From positions 118,475,503 to 118,539,502 of the forward strand of contig CM042692.1 in assembly GCA_023614405.1 (NCBI GenBank): a DNA stretch of 64,000 nt, given 5' to 3'. Position numbers and translations under genes: made by a program. The notes beneath the pieces are model-generated. The model saw only the letters and a list, made by a program, of their open reading frames with translations. It did not search any database and was not told the origin of the DNA. Below, one piece after another: positions 23,523 to 35,399 of the stretch. The DNA is from Avena insularis. Taxonomy: Eukaryota > Streptophyta > Magnoliopsida > Poales > Poaceae. Within the stretch, counting starts at the first letter, position 1; the number at the start of each line of letters is the position of its first letter.

Positions 23523-24826
23523 TAATAGCTATGAGATTCGACACATTTTTTACGGCTTTTATTGATGGTTTTCTTCCGGATTTGATCATTTTCTATCTTT
23601 ACCTAACGCTAATACTTCAGTAGTGAAGAAAACTTGGTTTTTAATGTGTGTTTCAGGTTCTGAATGTCAATAGAAGGATTTAACTAGAGAAACACAATAT
23701 TCTGGAGAAAACAAGCGAGTCTCACCTTGGAAGCACACGAGGGGAGCTCACAGAAGCTTTAACGAGCAACTATATGGCGGGAATATTTTCCGGCCATATA
23801 GTTCCCACCGTATAGTTGCCACCGCCTATGTCTTGTCAAAAGGGACGACTTCCGTGAGGGGATGGAGGACGAAAACACAACACGACAGCCGACATACCAT
23901 CCAGAAGGGAGAAATAAGAGATCCGGAGAAGAAGGGGAATACGTTCTTCATCTCGCTCCACGATCTTCGACCTCCTAGCCAATGCACCCCCATAGCCACT
24001 ACTTGTACTTGAGAGAGAGAGAGGGATCTCCACCTTGCAAGACTAGGGTTTGCGATTCTTTCTTCCCATCTTGAATTGTGTTGGATATTTTTCTATTCTT
24101 ATTGTGGATCTCCATGGTAATACAAAGATGAATTCCCTTTATTTGATTATATTGATGATCCGTTCTTCTCTCATGTGTGAGTAATTCCCTTGGGCGTGGG
24201 AGATGTAGGGGATTGGTGAGATGTGATGTGCCTTCATATATTTTCCATTAGTTTGTGATTGATTCTAATTATTATATTATGCGTGCTTGACTATCTGTGG
24301 GATGCCTAATGCTTGTTGTCCAATTAAGGGCCCAGACAACATGATGCTTTGTTCTACATAGATAAGATCTTGTTCGCTAGTGGACCGGCGACCCCCGGGT
24401 GACACGGGGATATCAATGGAAAACTAGTAGACTCGAGGATAACAAGGAACCACAGTGCTTATTGCATTTGTTCGATCCAAGGAGCTTAATCACTAAGCGA
24501 CCTAAAGGGTCTTAATCATCTAGTGTCTGACCATGGTTTTAGTAACAGGCTAGTAGGATTATTGAAGTTGGGATGAAATCTACCAAGAGGAGTTCTGGCT
24601 AATTATGGGTTGCTTGCCTACACATATATTTATAAGATTATAATTGTTATATTTATCCTTCGTCCACCTGGCACAGTCACTATCACCATGAACTGAATCT
24701 CCCTGCGCCTTCTTTCGCCATCTGCAGGAAACAACAAACAACCAAGTCATTCTTTACTTTTATGCTTTATATTTCTGAAGTTTACGTTTTAGTTCTATTC
24801 AAATACACCTCATTTAATCAAAACCC
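23523..24826 (+). repeat. 5' LTR of the Athila-type element, first part
   Basis: It begins TAATAGCTATGAG, a decayed TGATAGCTATGAT. It contains the hairpin motif around 23765-23820 (CAACTATATGGCGGGAATAT paired with CCATATAGTT). It is interrupted after AACCC at 24822-24826, which is repeated at 32512-32516 as the nested element's target duplication. Confidence 0.85.
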
Positions 24827-26337
24827 TGATGACCCACAAGTATAGGGGGTGTATCGCAGTATTTTTGATAAGTAAGAGTGTCGAACCCAACGAGGAGCAG
24901 AAGGTGTTGGCGAATGGCTTGGAGCAGGAGTTCTCTGTAAATACTTAGCAACCGGATTTTTAGGGGGTTTTGATAATGCAGGTAAATAAAGTACAAGTAA
25001 ATAAAAGACAATAAGAATAAATGCAGCAAGTGTCCCAATCCTTTATTTAGCAAAGGACAAGCCGGTTGTATTACTTAAGATGACCAAACATTCTCGACGA
25101 CACACGAGAATATCATCAAGTGCCTTCGCTTCATATAGTTGATTAATCTTCTTTAGTTTGCTAAGTGTTGTGTGGGTGAACCTATGCTAATGTACCGACC
25201 TTCCTAGGACTAATACATACTTGTGATTATACCCCTTGCAAGCATCCGCAAGTACAAGAAAGTAATTAAGGTAGAAACCTAACCACAGCTTTAAACTCTA
25301 AGACCCTGACGTCCCTTGTGCAATGGTTTCCTAACGGGGGTTCAGGTTTCTGTCACTCTGGCAACCCCTACGATTTGTAGCCAAATACACAATGCATTCC
25401 CCTAGGCCCATATAGGTGAAGTGTCATGTAGTCGACATTCACATGACACCACTAGAAGAAATACACCACAACTTAAATATCAAACCATTGAATCTTTCTC
25501 AACACAATTCCACTACTAACAACATGACTTCTCCCATGTCCTCAAGAACAAAACGAACTACTCACAATACATCATATGGATCAAGATCATAAATGATATA
25601 ATGATATCTAACAATCTGAACATAAACGATAATTCAATGGTTCACTCAATAACATCAACTACAAAGAGTAATCAACACCGGGAAAGTTTCTGCTAAGAAC
25701 TATGCAAGATTCAACCAAATTGTTATAGCGGTATGAAGTGTTGATGATGGTGCTGGTGGAGATGATGGTGGTGATGGTGATGATGATCCCGATGAAGTCC
25801 AGCTTGATGGTGGTGTGGATGGCGACGATCTCCCCTCTCCAAGAAGGAATTCCCCCGACAGAATTCTGTCTGCCGGAGAGATCTTTCTCTCTCGATGTTT
25901 TCCGCCCTGCAGAGGTGGTGGAATCTTTCTGTGGTTGCTCCTCGAGTCTTAGGGTTTCGGGAGGATAATATACGCCAAAGGGGAGAGTTAGGAGTGGACC
26001 AGGGCGGCCACACCACCTGGTGGCGCGGCCTGGGGTGGCCCGCGTCGGGGGTGGTGTGGGCCCCCTGTGGCCCATCTCCACTTCCCGTTCTGGCATTCTT
26101 CGTCTTCTGGAAAAATAGGATTTTCCATGTATTTTCCCGGATTTTCTGATCTTCGCGAATTTTGCCTCCAAACAGCAACTTTTCCATCAGAATCCTGACT
26201 ACAGCGGTCCATTCTCCAAAAGTCATCAACCATGCAAAAATAGATGAAATAACATAAGTATCATATCTTAATATGAAATATACCAATGAATAACAGTTAA
26301 TTATGATATAGAATAGTGATGCAAAATGGACATATCA
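24827..26337 (-). repeat. 3' LTR of the minus-strand element
   Basis: Ends are as stated for the element. It is followed at 26338 by ACTCCCCCCAAGCTTAGAC, the reverse complement of a polypurine tract (AAGCTTGGGGGGAGT). It contains a (GATGGT)n-like tract at 25740-25800, a TATA-like GGCGTATATTATCC on the minus strand at 25963-25976, and an inverted GGCCACACCACC/GGTGGTGTGG pair at 26006-26062. Confidence 0.85.
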
Positions 26338-27820
26338 ACTCCCCCCAAGCTTAGACTTCGCTTGTCCCCAAGCAAAAACTGAGCTCAATAAACATGACCT
26401 CAGGTTTATGGACTGAAGATATGCTTAACAAGTTGTAAGTTGAAAATCTCATGTCCCTTGAATACGAGGGCAGCTCCTCATGCTACTCAAGTTTAGTCAC
26501 CGATAAGTTCTTGTCATAGTAAGTACATGTGTATCATGGAGAACCGCCAACGGGGTACCCCTTGCCCGATGATACGGAAGAATCCCTATATCAAAATGAC
26601 AAGGCAAGCAGACAACAAGCATCTCAGCAATCTTCTTATTTTACCATGGGAATATGGTGCTTTTTTCTCTCTTTCCTCTTTTCTCATCTCTTTTTTTTCT
26701 TTTTCTCTTTTTCTCAATCTCTATCTCTTTTTTTATAAGAAGAATGCTTCATAGATGCTCATTATGGTTACGCTGCAGGTTTCCACCATGACAGCATGGA
26801 TTAGACCGGCGGCCTAGGCGTTTCTCTAATACACATACATAACTCCATGGACTTACAAGCTCCCCTTCATTTCACACCAATGACATCCATAGACAAAAGA
26901 ACATGATATCAACTAGGTACAAAGTATTGGTGCACTGTTGAAAGCGTTCCCCGTGACAACATGGTTCTGCTAATTCACAACTTACAAAGCGCAAGCATAT
27001 ACGCAACATAGATGGGCACAATGGTTCAAGTTTATTAAGTGCAAGAAAGTAAAGTGTGCCATCAAGTTCGTGAGAGCTTTAATCACTAATTTTCACATAA
27101 CAAGTTTAATTTGGAAGGTAGATAAAAACATGAATTTACTTGTAATAGCAATAATGCTAATAGGTAGGTATGGTGGACAGAAATGGCATAGGTTTTGGTT
27201 TAAGGATTGGATGCACGAGAAGCAATCCCTCTCAGTACAGGTTTTTGGCTAGCAAGGTTGGGTAGCAAGCATAAGAGTTGAAGGAAGCAAACAAGCATAC
27301 AAGTGATAAAAACAAACATGCAATCTTCCTTGGAAGCACAAAAGATCTTAACTAGAGAATACTAAACTTATGAGCAAATCAAGCAATAAAGATGATGAAA
27401 TTATATTTCTTTAAAAGTACTTTTATCTTTTTCATTCAATTCTCAAAATAGTGTTGCTACTGACCGAGCCAGGTTTTCCAAAACCAACTAAATTAACTCA
27501 ATGATCCCAAAGTGATACCAATACTAACGACAAGATCAATCATATAACCATGAATTGAAAACTAAAATAAGATATGCAAAAGAGTAAATGATAGAACTTC
27601 TCATTAATATTCCATAACGACAACTCACACCAAGGGATACATAGATATCTAACGAGAGGGGGGACACTTCCATAATGCAAACCATCCTACATGATAACTT
27701 CTCTATTCATGATATGACTCTACTAAAAAGGTAAAAAGATAGAAGATAGTGATATGATACCGCAGCACTCCCCCAAGCTTGGAACAAACCAAGGGGATGT
27801 CAAAACCTGATGACGAATTA
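26338..27820 (-). other. 3' untranslated internal region of the minus-strand element
   Basis: No coding motif. It starts with the polypurine tract. On the plus strand it includes a T-rich run at about 26670-26740 and a second CCCCCAAGCTTGG purine tract (reverse complement) at about 27770-27783, just after the end of the charged ORF. Confidence 0.6.
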
Positions 27821-28372
27821 CTACTTCGGTGGTGGTGGTATTCTCTCGATGAGCTTTTTGATTAGTTTCCCCAAGTCCTCAATCTCGAAGGTAAGAGTAC
27901 AAATCAACTCTGAGTTTTGCTCAATGCGGCTCATGATCATGTCGGGTTGCGAATTCCAGCTCTTGCGATTCTTTCCCCACTCTTCCTCCTTGAAGTCTTC
28001 TTTTCCTGCATGGCTAGAACGAGGCAAATCCCAATTGGAGGGTAGTTTCTCCTTGGGCCTATTCTGGTATTGATGCTCATGGATAAGGGTATGGAAAGGA
28101 TTCTTTGTGCATGGAGGAAGTGACCATAGAGCCAAACAGTGACGCGGAGGTTTCCCTCCAATTGACATATGTGCAGTCCTTTTGATCTTTGCAGCGTTTT
28201 CCAACACTCCAATGCTTGCAATGGTAGTGCCGGTGTGAATATGTTGGCTTTGCTTTGCCTCCTCTTCATCTTCACTCTTGATCTCCTTCTCCTGCCCGGG
28301 GTCTTGGAGATCTTCCTCCATAGGCTCCTTTCCCTTATCCTTGGCGGACACCATTGTGCTTCTAACTTTCAA
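27821..28372 (-). CDS. Extra ORF of the Athila-type element, charged protein, unrecognised
   Basis: An intact 183-codon frame starts MKVRSTMVSAKDKGKEPMEE and ends LIKKLIERIPPPPK. A later methionine (MVSAKDKGK) is an equally good start. The protein is hydrophilic, with an acidic amino-terminal stretch, a basic middle and a heptad-like tail around LICTLTFEIEDLGKLIKKL. Its place downstream of the gag-protease remnant and upstream of the polypurine tract fits the extra 3' gene of Athila-type elements, but I see no convincing envelope features (no signal peptide or membrane anchor). A TATA-like sequence and GC-rich inverted repeat lie 80-200 bases upstream, resembling the LTR promoter. Confidence 0.55.
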   Translation of the reverse strand: MKVRSTMVSAKDKGKEPMEEDLQDPGQEKEIKSEDEEEAKQSQHIHTGTTIASIGVLENAAKIKRTAHMSIGGKPPRHCLALWSLPPCTKNPFHTLIHEHQYQNRPKEKLPSNWDLPRSSHAGKEDFKEEEWGKNRKSWNSQPDMIMSRIEQNSELICTLTFEIEDLGKLIKKLIERIPPPPK

Positions 28373-28448
28373 AAATAGTTTCTGGTAGAAACAGATCGAA
28401 ACGAAAACACGACGAGAACACGATATACGAACCTCGGGGGATCCGGGG

Positions 28449-28577
28449 TATTATATATTACGAAGTTTTACAACAAAAGGAAGGTACTGGGAGAAAGCGG
28501 GTCGGTGATGGAGTCCGGGACGGCCACACCACCTGCTAGCTCGGCCAGGGGGGCCGCGCCATGGGGTGGTGTGATCC
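28449..28577 (-). promoter_or_regulatory. Candidate internal promoter resembling the LTR promoter
   Basis: On the minus strand, an inverted pair GGCCACACCACC (28522-28533) with GGGGTGGTGTGATCC (28563-28577) is followed by a TATA-like TAATATATAATA (28449-28460). This is the same order as in the flanking LTRs: inverted repeat, then TATA about 30-70 bases later. The charged ORF begins at 28372. It may be a duplicated piece of LTR driving a subgenomic transcript; this is inference. Confidence 0.4.
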
Positions 28578-29677
28578 ACCCTGGCTCCGTTTCCGTCCCT
28601 CTTTCTCTTTGTAGCTTTCCTTGTTGGATAAAAACTGCAAAAATATAACTGGATAGAATTTTCGCAGATCTTTTCTTACCAGAATTGTTACCTATTCGAA
28701 AACAGACTCTACAGATCTCTGAATTTAGCATTTGGTAGATTCTTCCGGAGTCACCACTTGAATAACATCAATATCTTCATCTTCATACTCATATTGCCCG
28801 AGTCATGAAACCTTTCTCTTTCTTATTAAACAATTTTCTCCAATAACCTGGAAATTTCTTTCACACAAAACTTCACACAATTCTCATTAGCAACATTAGT
28901 GTAAGCGAGGTAATAAACCTTTTAAGTCCAATTTCAACTGAAATCCATCAAATCATAAGCTATTGTAGCAACTCCTTCTGAAAACCCAAAAAAGAATTCA
29001 AAAAGGAAATCGACTTAAGAAGCAAATGCAAGAATGGCAAAATCTGTCAAAACAAACCAGCAGGTAAAGATCAAAATTTTCAAATATCTTCTGTTGCTCA
29101 AATCAAAAAGTGCAAAACTAACTAAAGTTAAATAACAACCTAGGGCAGAAGCGCAAAAAATTACAGCTCAATCCAACATACAGAGATCTCTCATGAATTT
29201 TAACGATGAAGCATAAAAATCTGTTTCGGGACAGCAACTTCCCCAAATCTAACTTCTTTCTCATTAAAGGTTAATCTTGACACAAAATCAAACAAAAAGG
29301 ATAAGGAGAGGTTATTGTCGAAACAATAACTTCCAAGCTCAAAGAAACAAAAACAAACTGAAAGCAAAAGAAATATATTGGGTTGTCTCCCAAAAAGCTC
29401 TTTCTTTATAGCCATTAAGATGGGCATGATAATTTCAATGATGCTCACATAAGAATATGAATTGAAGGAAAGAGAGCATTAAGAAGCAAAAATATATATG
29501 TTTAAGTCTAACCCACTTCCTATGGAAGGGAATTTTGTAAACAAACAAGTTGTTGAAACCAGAGGCTACAAGCATAGGAAGGCAAAACAAGTAAAAGATA
29601 AAGACTTTCAGCATAAAACAAGGAAACTTAATATTATTGAAATGCATAAGAACAGTCTTTCCTCTCTCATAATAACC
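28578..29677 (-). other. Decayed internal region, nothing coding recognised
   Basis: AT-rich, with no frame I can match. In an autonomous relative this interval would hold most of protease, reverse transcriptase, RNase H and integrase (over 3 kb), so a large deletion or replacement has occurred here. Confidence 0.45.
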
Positions 29678-30250
29678 TTACGTATCATGCATAAACTTAA
29701 TGATATAACTATCATAAGAACCATTGTAGCAATGATCACTTATCCTAACAGAGAACACAGGGACACTTACTCTCATAACACTACTTTGTGAAACAATATT
29801 AAGGATATCCTTACAGAGGATAGTGTGTCCATCTTCTACATATTTAGTGACAAATTCTTTCACATTTTCTATTATAGGTTCATCATTTTGTTCATCAGGT
29901 TCAACAGCTTTACTTGTACTTTCATTAACCATACTAGCTATCATAGAATGTTCCTTTACTTTAATCGGGAAAGGTATTTTCTCAATGTAAAGTTCAGGTA
30001 AAGTATGATTAGCAGTATAAACTTTAGTATTTCTTGAAGGAACACACTTAGCAACATCTTTATATGGTTCATGATACTTATTCCACTTCTTTTTAGGAAC
30101 TTCAATATAGGAAGCAAAATCCTTAAAATAAGTTGCATAGCTTGAGAGTCTAGACCATAAGCATTTTTAATATTTTGAAAGTCATCAGTTCCCATAAAAG
30201 ATTCAATACATTCATAATCATAATTTATACCTTACTTTCTTCCTTTGTCA
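29678..30250 (-). pseudogene. gag-protease junction remnant
   Basis: Minus-strand frames read YDYECIESFMGTDDFQNI, then NAYGLDSQAMQLILR, and after a shift MIASMVNESTSKAVEPDEQ and VPVFSVRISDHCYNGS. From memory this matches the linker before the aspartic protease of Triticeae Athila-type elements, where the protease D-x-G motif should follow; here the frame degenerates before it. At least one frameshift is required between 29956 and 29944. Confidence 0.65.
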
Positions 30251-30302
30251 TTCTCCCATGCTTCAGCATTGTCTTGAATATGGTCCAGAAGATCCATTTA
30301 GC

Positions 30303-30917
30303 TTATTCTTCCATGCGAGTGAATGATCCAGCACAAGAAGCATCCAATAAATCCTTATCATAAAGAGAAAGCCTTGCATAAAAGTTATTGATAATAATAT
30401 TGCTGGGGAGCTCATGAATGGGACATTTGAGCATTAGTAACTTCAATCTCCCCCAAGCTTGAGCTGTACTCTCTCCATCAAGAGGCCAAAAATTGTATAT
30501 TTGATTCCGATCTTTATGAATCTCACTAGGAGGATAAAACTTTGAATAAAAGAGAGGTACTATTTCCTCCCATTCAAGAGCTTGACCATTCTTCAGCAGC
30601 TTATACCATTTTTCACCTCTTCCTTTTAGTGATAATGAGAATAACTTCTTCTTCACTTGATCTGTTGTAATACCTGCACACTTGAACAACCCGCATAATT
30701 TGTGTATAAAGAGCAAATGATCACCAGGATGGATAGTTCCATCTCCAACAGAATAGTTATCCATAACACGATCAATAATTCTTGTAGGTATTTTAAAAGT
30801 ATCATTCTCAGCAGGTGTTGGTTCATCTACTACCTTAGCAGTTGTAGTAGCATTACGAAATAAGAAACTCAGCAAATTATCCATAATGAAAATAAAGCAA
30901 CTAGCAGAAGTAAACAA
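30303..30917 (-). CDS. gag: Gag protein of the minus-strand Athila-type element
   Basis: The 205-codon frame contains LKGRGEKWYKLLKNG, then EWEEIVPLFYSKFYPPSE, then ESTAQAWGRLKLLMLKCPIH. This is the retrotransposon gag core (a W-x-L...F-x-x-K-F...Q-x-x-x-x-x-W-x-R-x-K-x-L pattern) that forms the virus-like particle. The second methionine (MDNLLSFLFRN, codon 12) is the more likely start. The gene lies 50-80 bases after the primer binding site, the expected place. It stops with MEE while homologous reading continues in other frames downstream, so this may be a truncated gag. Confidence 0.75.
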   Translation of the reverse strand: MFTSASCFIFIMDNLLSFLFRNATTTAKVVDEPTPAENDTFKIPTRIIDRVMDNYSVGDGTIHPGDHLLFIHKLCGLFKCAGITTDQVKKKLFSLSLKGRGEKWYKLLKNGQALEWEEIVPLFYSKFYPPSEIHKDRNQIYNFWPLDGESTAQAWGRLKLLMLKCPIHELPSNIIINNFYARLSLYDKDLLDASCAGSFTRMEE

Positions 30918-30969
30918 TACTCACGGTAGAAGTTTCCTTTACCAGTTCCACTCTCCAATAGCGCTTCAC

Positions 30970-30987
30970 TCCCCGGCAACGGCGCCA
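30970..30987 (-). promoter_or_regulatory. Primer binding site, tRNA-Asp (minus strand)
   Basis: The plus strand reads TCCCCGGCAACGGCGCCA, identical to the 3' end of plant tRNA-Asp, so the minus-strand transcript is perfectly complementary. It lies 11 bases inside the LTR at 30999. Confidence 0.9.
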
Positions 30988-30998
30988 GAAAATAGTCT

Positions 30999-32511
30999 TG
31001 ATGACCCACAAGTATAGGGGGTGTATCGCAGTATTTTCGATAAGTAAGAGTGTCGAACCCAACGAGGAGCAGAAGGTGTTGGCGAATGGCTTGGAGCAGG
31101 AGTTCTCTATAAATACTTAGCAAACAGATTTTTAGGGGTTTTTGATAATGCAGGTAAATAAAGTACGAGTAAATAAAAGACAATAAGAATAAATGCAGCA
31201 GGTGGCCCAATCCTTTATTTAGAAAGGACAAGCCGATTGTACTACTTAAGATGACCAAACGTTCTCGAGGACACACGGGAATATCGTCAAGTGCTTTCGC
31301 TTCATATAGTTGATTAAACTTCTTTAGTTTGCTAAGTGTTGTGTGGGTGAACCTGTGCTAATGTACCGACCTTCCTAGGACCAATACATACTTGTGATTA
31401 TACCCCTTGCAAGCATCCGCAAGTACAAGAAAGTAATTAAGGTAGAAACCTAACCACAGCTTTAAACTCTAAGACCCTGACGTCCCTTGTGCAATGGTTT
31501 CCTAACGGGGGTTTAGGTTTCTGTCACTCCGGCAACCCCTACGATTAGTACCCAAATACACAATGCATTCCCCTAGGCCCATATAGGTGAAGTGTCATGT
31601 AGTCGATGTTCACATGACACCACTAGAAGAAATACACCACAACTTAAATATCAAACCATTGAATCTTTCTCAACACAATTCCACTACTAACAACATGACT
31701 TCTCCCATGTCCTCAAGAACAAAACGAACTACTCACAAGACATCATATGGATCAAGATCAGAGATGATATAATGATATGTAACAATCTGAACATAAACGA
31801 TAATTCAATGGTTCACTCAATAGCATCAACTACAAAGAGTAATCAACAGCGGGAAAGTTTCCGCTAAGAACTATGCAAGATTCAACCCAATTGTTACAGC
31901 GGTATGAAGTGGTGATGATGGTGCTGGTGGAGATGATGGTGGTGATGGTGATGATGATGATCCCAATGAAGTCCAGCTTGATGGTGGTGTTCATGGCGAC
32001 GATCTCCCCTCTCCGGGATGGAATTCCCCTGGCAGAATTCTGTCTGCCGGAGAGATCTTTCTCTCTCGGTGTTTTCCGCCCCGTAGAGGCGGCGGAATCT
32101 TTTTGTGGTCCCTCCTCGAGTCTTAGGGTTTCGGGAGGATAATATACGCCACAGAGGAGAGCCAGGAGTGGACCAGGGCGGCCACACCACCTGGTGGCGT
32201 GGCCTGGGGTGGCCCACGCTAGGGTTGGTGTGGGGCCCCTGTGGCCCATCTCCACTTCCCCTTTTGGCATTCTTCGTCTTCTGAAAAAATAGGATTTTCC
32301 ATGTATTTTCCCAGATTTTCAGATCTTCATGAATTTTGCCTCCAAACAGCAACTTTTCCATCAGAATCCTGACTGCAGCGGCCCATGCTCCAAAAGTCAT
32401 CAACCATGCAAAAATAGATGAAATAACATAAGTATCATCTCTTAATATGAAATATATCAATAAATAATAGTAAATTATGAAATAGAATAGTGATGCAAAA
32501 TGGACGTATCA
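30999..32511 (-). repeat. 5' LTR of the minus-strand element
   Basis: 1513 bp; on the minus strand it begins TGATACGTCC and ends GGGTCATCA. Compared with 24827-26337, it has one extra triplet in the GATGGT-type tract at 31917-31965 and scattered substitutions. TATA-like at 32138-32150; inverted GC pair at 32180-32235. Confidence 0.88.
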
Positions 32512-32516
32512 AACCC

Positions 32517-32677
32517 CATTCCTCTTTCAACACTTGCAGTTAATTCACTCGAAGACCCGTGACAACTTCGGGTGTGACAGAGACTTCACCTATAAACATT
32601 TACCTTTGGGCTCCCTATGGGATCGATATGTATACTTCGAAACTAGCTACAAATGATATGTGCTCTTGCAGACATCA
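32517..32677 (+). repeat. 5' LTR of the plus-strand Athila-type element, second part
   Basis: This matches the last 161 bases of the 3' LTR at 40418-40578 and ends GCAGACATCA. Adding the first part gives 1465 bp, against 1463 bp for the 3' LTR. Confidence 0.9.
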
Positions 32678-32687
32678 AGCTATTTTC

Positions 32688-32705
32688 TGGCGCTGTTGCC
32701 GGGGA
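32688..32705 (+). promoter_or_regulatory. Primer binding site, tRNA-Asp, one mismatch
   Basis: TGGCGCTGTTGCCGGGGA begins ten bases after the 5' LTR. It is complementary to the tRNA-Asp 3' end except for T in place of C at the seventh base. Confidence 0.85.
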
Positions 32706-32756
32706 CCTAAGCTCTAAGTGTTTGTCTTTTGACATTTCAGGTGTTGCTACTACAAA

Positions 32757-33946
32757 ATGTTCTCCTTAGGAGACAAAGGGTCTACACGCTCTAGTAGGAC
32801 CTACCTACCGAATTATATCGAGCGCGTGCCTGCTCAGAGGCATGAAGAAATTATTGAAAACCTTTTAAGATCAAATAAAGTTGAAGTTGAAAACCTGAGT
32901 GATATTATGGAAATCGTGTCTATTTATAGGACAACTCCTATGAAACCTGAGAAAAATCTCAGGGAATACAGTGCTCCAAGTGCTGAATTTCTTAAACAGC
33001 CAATAGAGTTCCCTAATCCTGGAGTTAGAGTATATCGATTTGATGGTGGAATTATTAAAATTTTGCAGGAGAATGCTTTTAGTGGAAGGGAAGATGAAGA
33101 CCCAGGAAGACATATAAGAGAGTTCGACAATGTGATAACATCGCTTGGACCAAAAGGTTTGCCAAGAGACTTCTCTCGTCTTAAATTATTTTGATGGTCT
33201 CATAAAGGTAAAGCTCTAGACTAGTTATATTCTCTCCCTCGCCATTACATTAAATGTTGGGAAAACTGCATTATTAGATTCATAAACAGGTTTAATCCTT
33301 TTTAAAAGGTAATTGAACTAAGAAAGAACGTAGGAAACTTTAGTCAGAACGTGGGTGAAAACTACCCACAAGCCTGGGAAGATTCTTTGGAATGATCAAT
33401 AGTATTCCTAATCATGGCTATTCTGAGCTAACAATTTGCCATTTATTTTACCATGGTCTCAATACTCAATGTAGAGAGTTTCTTGACTTCTCAATAGGAG
33501 GATCAATAAATACTCTAACTATTAAAGAATGTTTGGAATTAATGTCTACTAGGTCTAAGAATGATTCTTTATATAATCCTGATTTTGGCACTAAGCCGGA
33601 AAAAGGGATACTTCGGATAACTCCTGATCTTATGCCTGAGGTACGCAAGACTATGAAAGAAAAAGGTATACCTTCTGAACTTGTTAAGGAAAACAAAGCA
33701 GATTTGTTACAAGTTTTAACTAAAGAAGATGAAACTAGAAAAGTTTTTCAAGAATTAAAACATCAACAAGCAAAATCTCATAATAACTTGCATAAGGATT
33801 TCCAAAAACATAAAAAGATTTTGCTAGAACTCACAGAAAATTATGATGAGATTGGCCAAGAAATAAAATTATTTCACAAGTATCTTAGTACGATTGAAAC
33901 CCAGTGTGAACAAATAGCATCTGGGTTATCAATTTTTTCTTCGTGA
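32757..33946 (+). pseudogene. gag: gag of the plus-strand Athila-type element, broken
   Basis: The first frame (32757-33194) starts MFSLGDKGSTRSSRTYLPNY and includes EDEDPGRHIREFDNVITSLG and LPRDFSRLKLF. It then hits a stop, where family members continue with the SLRGKAxDWYxSLP gag core; the remnant KALD-LYSLPRHYIKCWENC is readable through stops at 33195-33290. A second frame (33392-33946) carries the rest of gag, with KKILLELTENYDEIGQEIKL forming a probable coiled coil. At least three stops and one frameshift separate it from protease. It would have formed the virus-like particle. Confidence 0.8.
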
Positions 33947-33949
33947 AGA

Positions 33950-35030
33950 TAAAGATATTCCTATTTCTACTAATGTTTTCACGAGAAGGGGTGCAGTTGT
34001 TACAGGACCCTTAGGACCACCAAAATACAAAGCTGAAAAAGAGCGAAAGGAAAAATCCTTGCTCGAAGCAAGCCAAGAAGATGATACATTGGTGGATCCT
34101 CAAGATGAAACCGAAACACAAGATAACCATTATGACTCTGATGTAGAGACGGTTGATCCAAGAGAAGATAAAGAAATAAGCAAGGAAGATGAAGTTGTTG
34201 TAGTAGAAAAGAAGAAAAGCCATAAGAAACAACAAAAGAAAGCAATGAAAGAACCTTACCCCCCACAAAAGGTAAAAGACAAGAGTAAGTCAGGTGAGAA
34301 AAATCTTCCTTATCCAGATCGAAAAAACAAAGCACCGGATCAGGTAATTTATTATTCTTTCACAAAGGCACTTAGTGACCTTCGTCTGGAAATTCCATTT
34401 GCGTATGCAATCAAAGTTCCTACTTATAGTAAATTCCTCCGTGATATTCTTAGTAGAAAGAGAGAAATAACTGAAATTGTTGCCATGGTAACTAGCTATC
34501 TTGCTTATGGGATGTTGTTGTCTAAGTCTGGAGATCCCGGAATACCAACTATATCATGCTCAATAGGTAAAACTGATATTCATAATGCCTTGTCTGATTT
34601 AGGAGCAGGAGTTAGTGTAATGCCATACTCCCTCTATAAAAGGTTAGGATTAGGGGAGTATTCCCCTACTACTATCACTTTACAGATGGCTGATAAGTCC
34701 ACTAAACAACCTGTTGGTATGATCAAGGATGTTTTACTTAGAATAGATGAGTATGTTATTCCCACTAATTTTATCATTCTTGAAATGCCAGAAGATGAAA
34801 AATTACCTATAATACTTGGAAGACCTTTCCTTAGTACTGCAGGTGCATCAGTAGATTGTGCTGAAGGAAAGATAATCTTCAATGTTTATAATGCTCAAAT
34901 CATTCGGTATTTTCCAAAGAAGCTAGAAGTAGGAGAAATATATGTTCCACTGGCAAAACGAGTTCATGTGGTAAGTGCCTTTGATAAGGGGCAACCCAAG
35001 GTAAGAATTCGAGAAGAGAGAAGAGGTTGA
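33950..35030 (+). pseudogene. pro: Aspartic protease domain of the Athila-type element
   Basis: The frame reads from about 33950, in a different frame from gag, with the first methionine at 34059, and ends at 35030. An acidic/basic linker (EDEVVVVEKKKSHKKQQKK) is followed by the retropepsin-like fold: NALSDLGAGVSVMPYSLYKR carries the catalytic aspartate at about residue 180 from 34059, and LPIILGRPFLSTAGASVDC is the second conserved strand. Athila-type proteases commonly have D-L-G-A where retroviruses have D-T/S-G. The protein ends without the reverse transcriptase that normally follows, so pol is deleted after protease. Confidence 0.8.
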
Positions 35031-35399
35031 GTTACTCAATCATTCTTAATAAATGCTTAATGTGAGTCAACCCATCTCGCCAATTAAGTAGATTAGAGAA
35101 TAAGAAGTTCATCGCATTCCTACCACTTTTCACAGACATTCTTGCGGAAGCGTGCCCGTGAAGATGCAGCTGCCAAAAAGTAGTAGAAACATTGACTGAA
35201 TGAGTATAGAATAATAATAAGAATAAAAGTTTGAGTTTTCCATTTATAGAAGCTAAAATTTTGCTATTAATATGCTAATGTTGGTCGACAGTTTTTACTA
35301 TCAATTTTCTGTTAAAAATAAGGTATTTCGCTAAGTTTTGGGATAAGAAGGTATCCTCGAAGAAATAGAAAAAATTTGATGATTACTGATGGTTTAACA
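35031..35399 (+). other. Non-coding spacer after protease
   Basis: This AT-rich stretch has no reverse transcriptase or integrase motifs; the deleted polymerase region would have been here. It runs into the 103-bp repeat array. Confidence 0.5.

Larger units (their letters stand above)
24827..32511 (-). mobile_element. Minus-strand Athila-type gypsy element, non-autonomous, complete ends
   Basis: The target duplication is AACCC (24822-24826, 32512-32516). On the minus strand it begins TGATACGTCC (32511) and ends GGGTCATCA (24827). LTRs of 1513 and 1511 bp look about 96% identical by eye, so it is the youngest insertion in this nest. The primer site for tRNA-Asp is intact at 30970-30987. It carries gag, a decayed gag-protease junction and an unidentified charged ORF; reverse transcriptase, RNase H and integrase are missing. 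The LTR resembles the abundant Triticeae families opening TGATACGTCCATTTTGCATC; the family name is uncertain. Confidence 0.88.

Noticed and set aside
25723..26286. 187-codon minus-strand frame with a histidine run, and its counterpart at 31894-32460
   Set aside because: Both are inside LTRs; the histidines come from a GATGGT-type microsatellite and the frame has no known domain.
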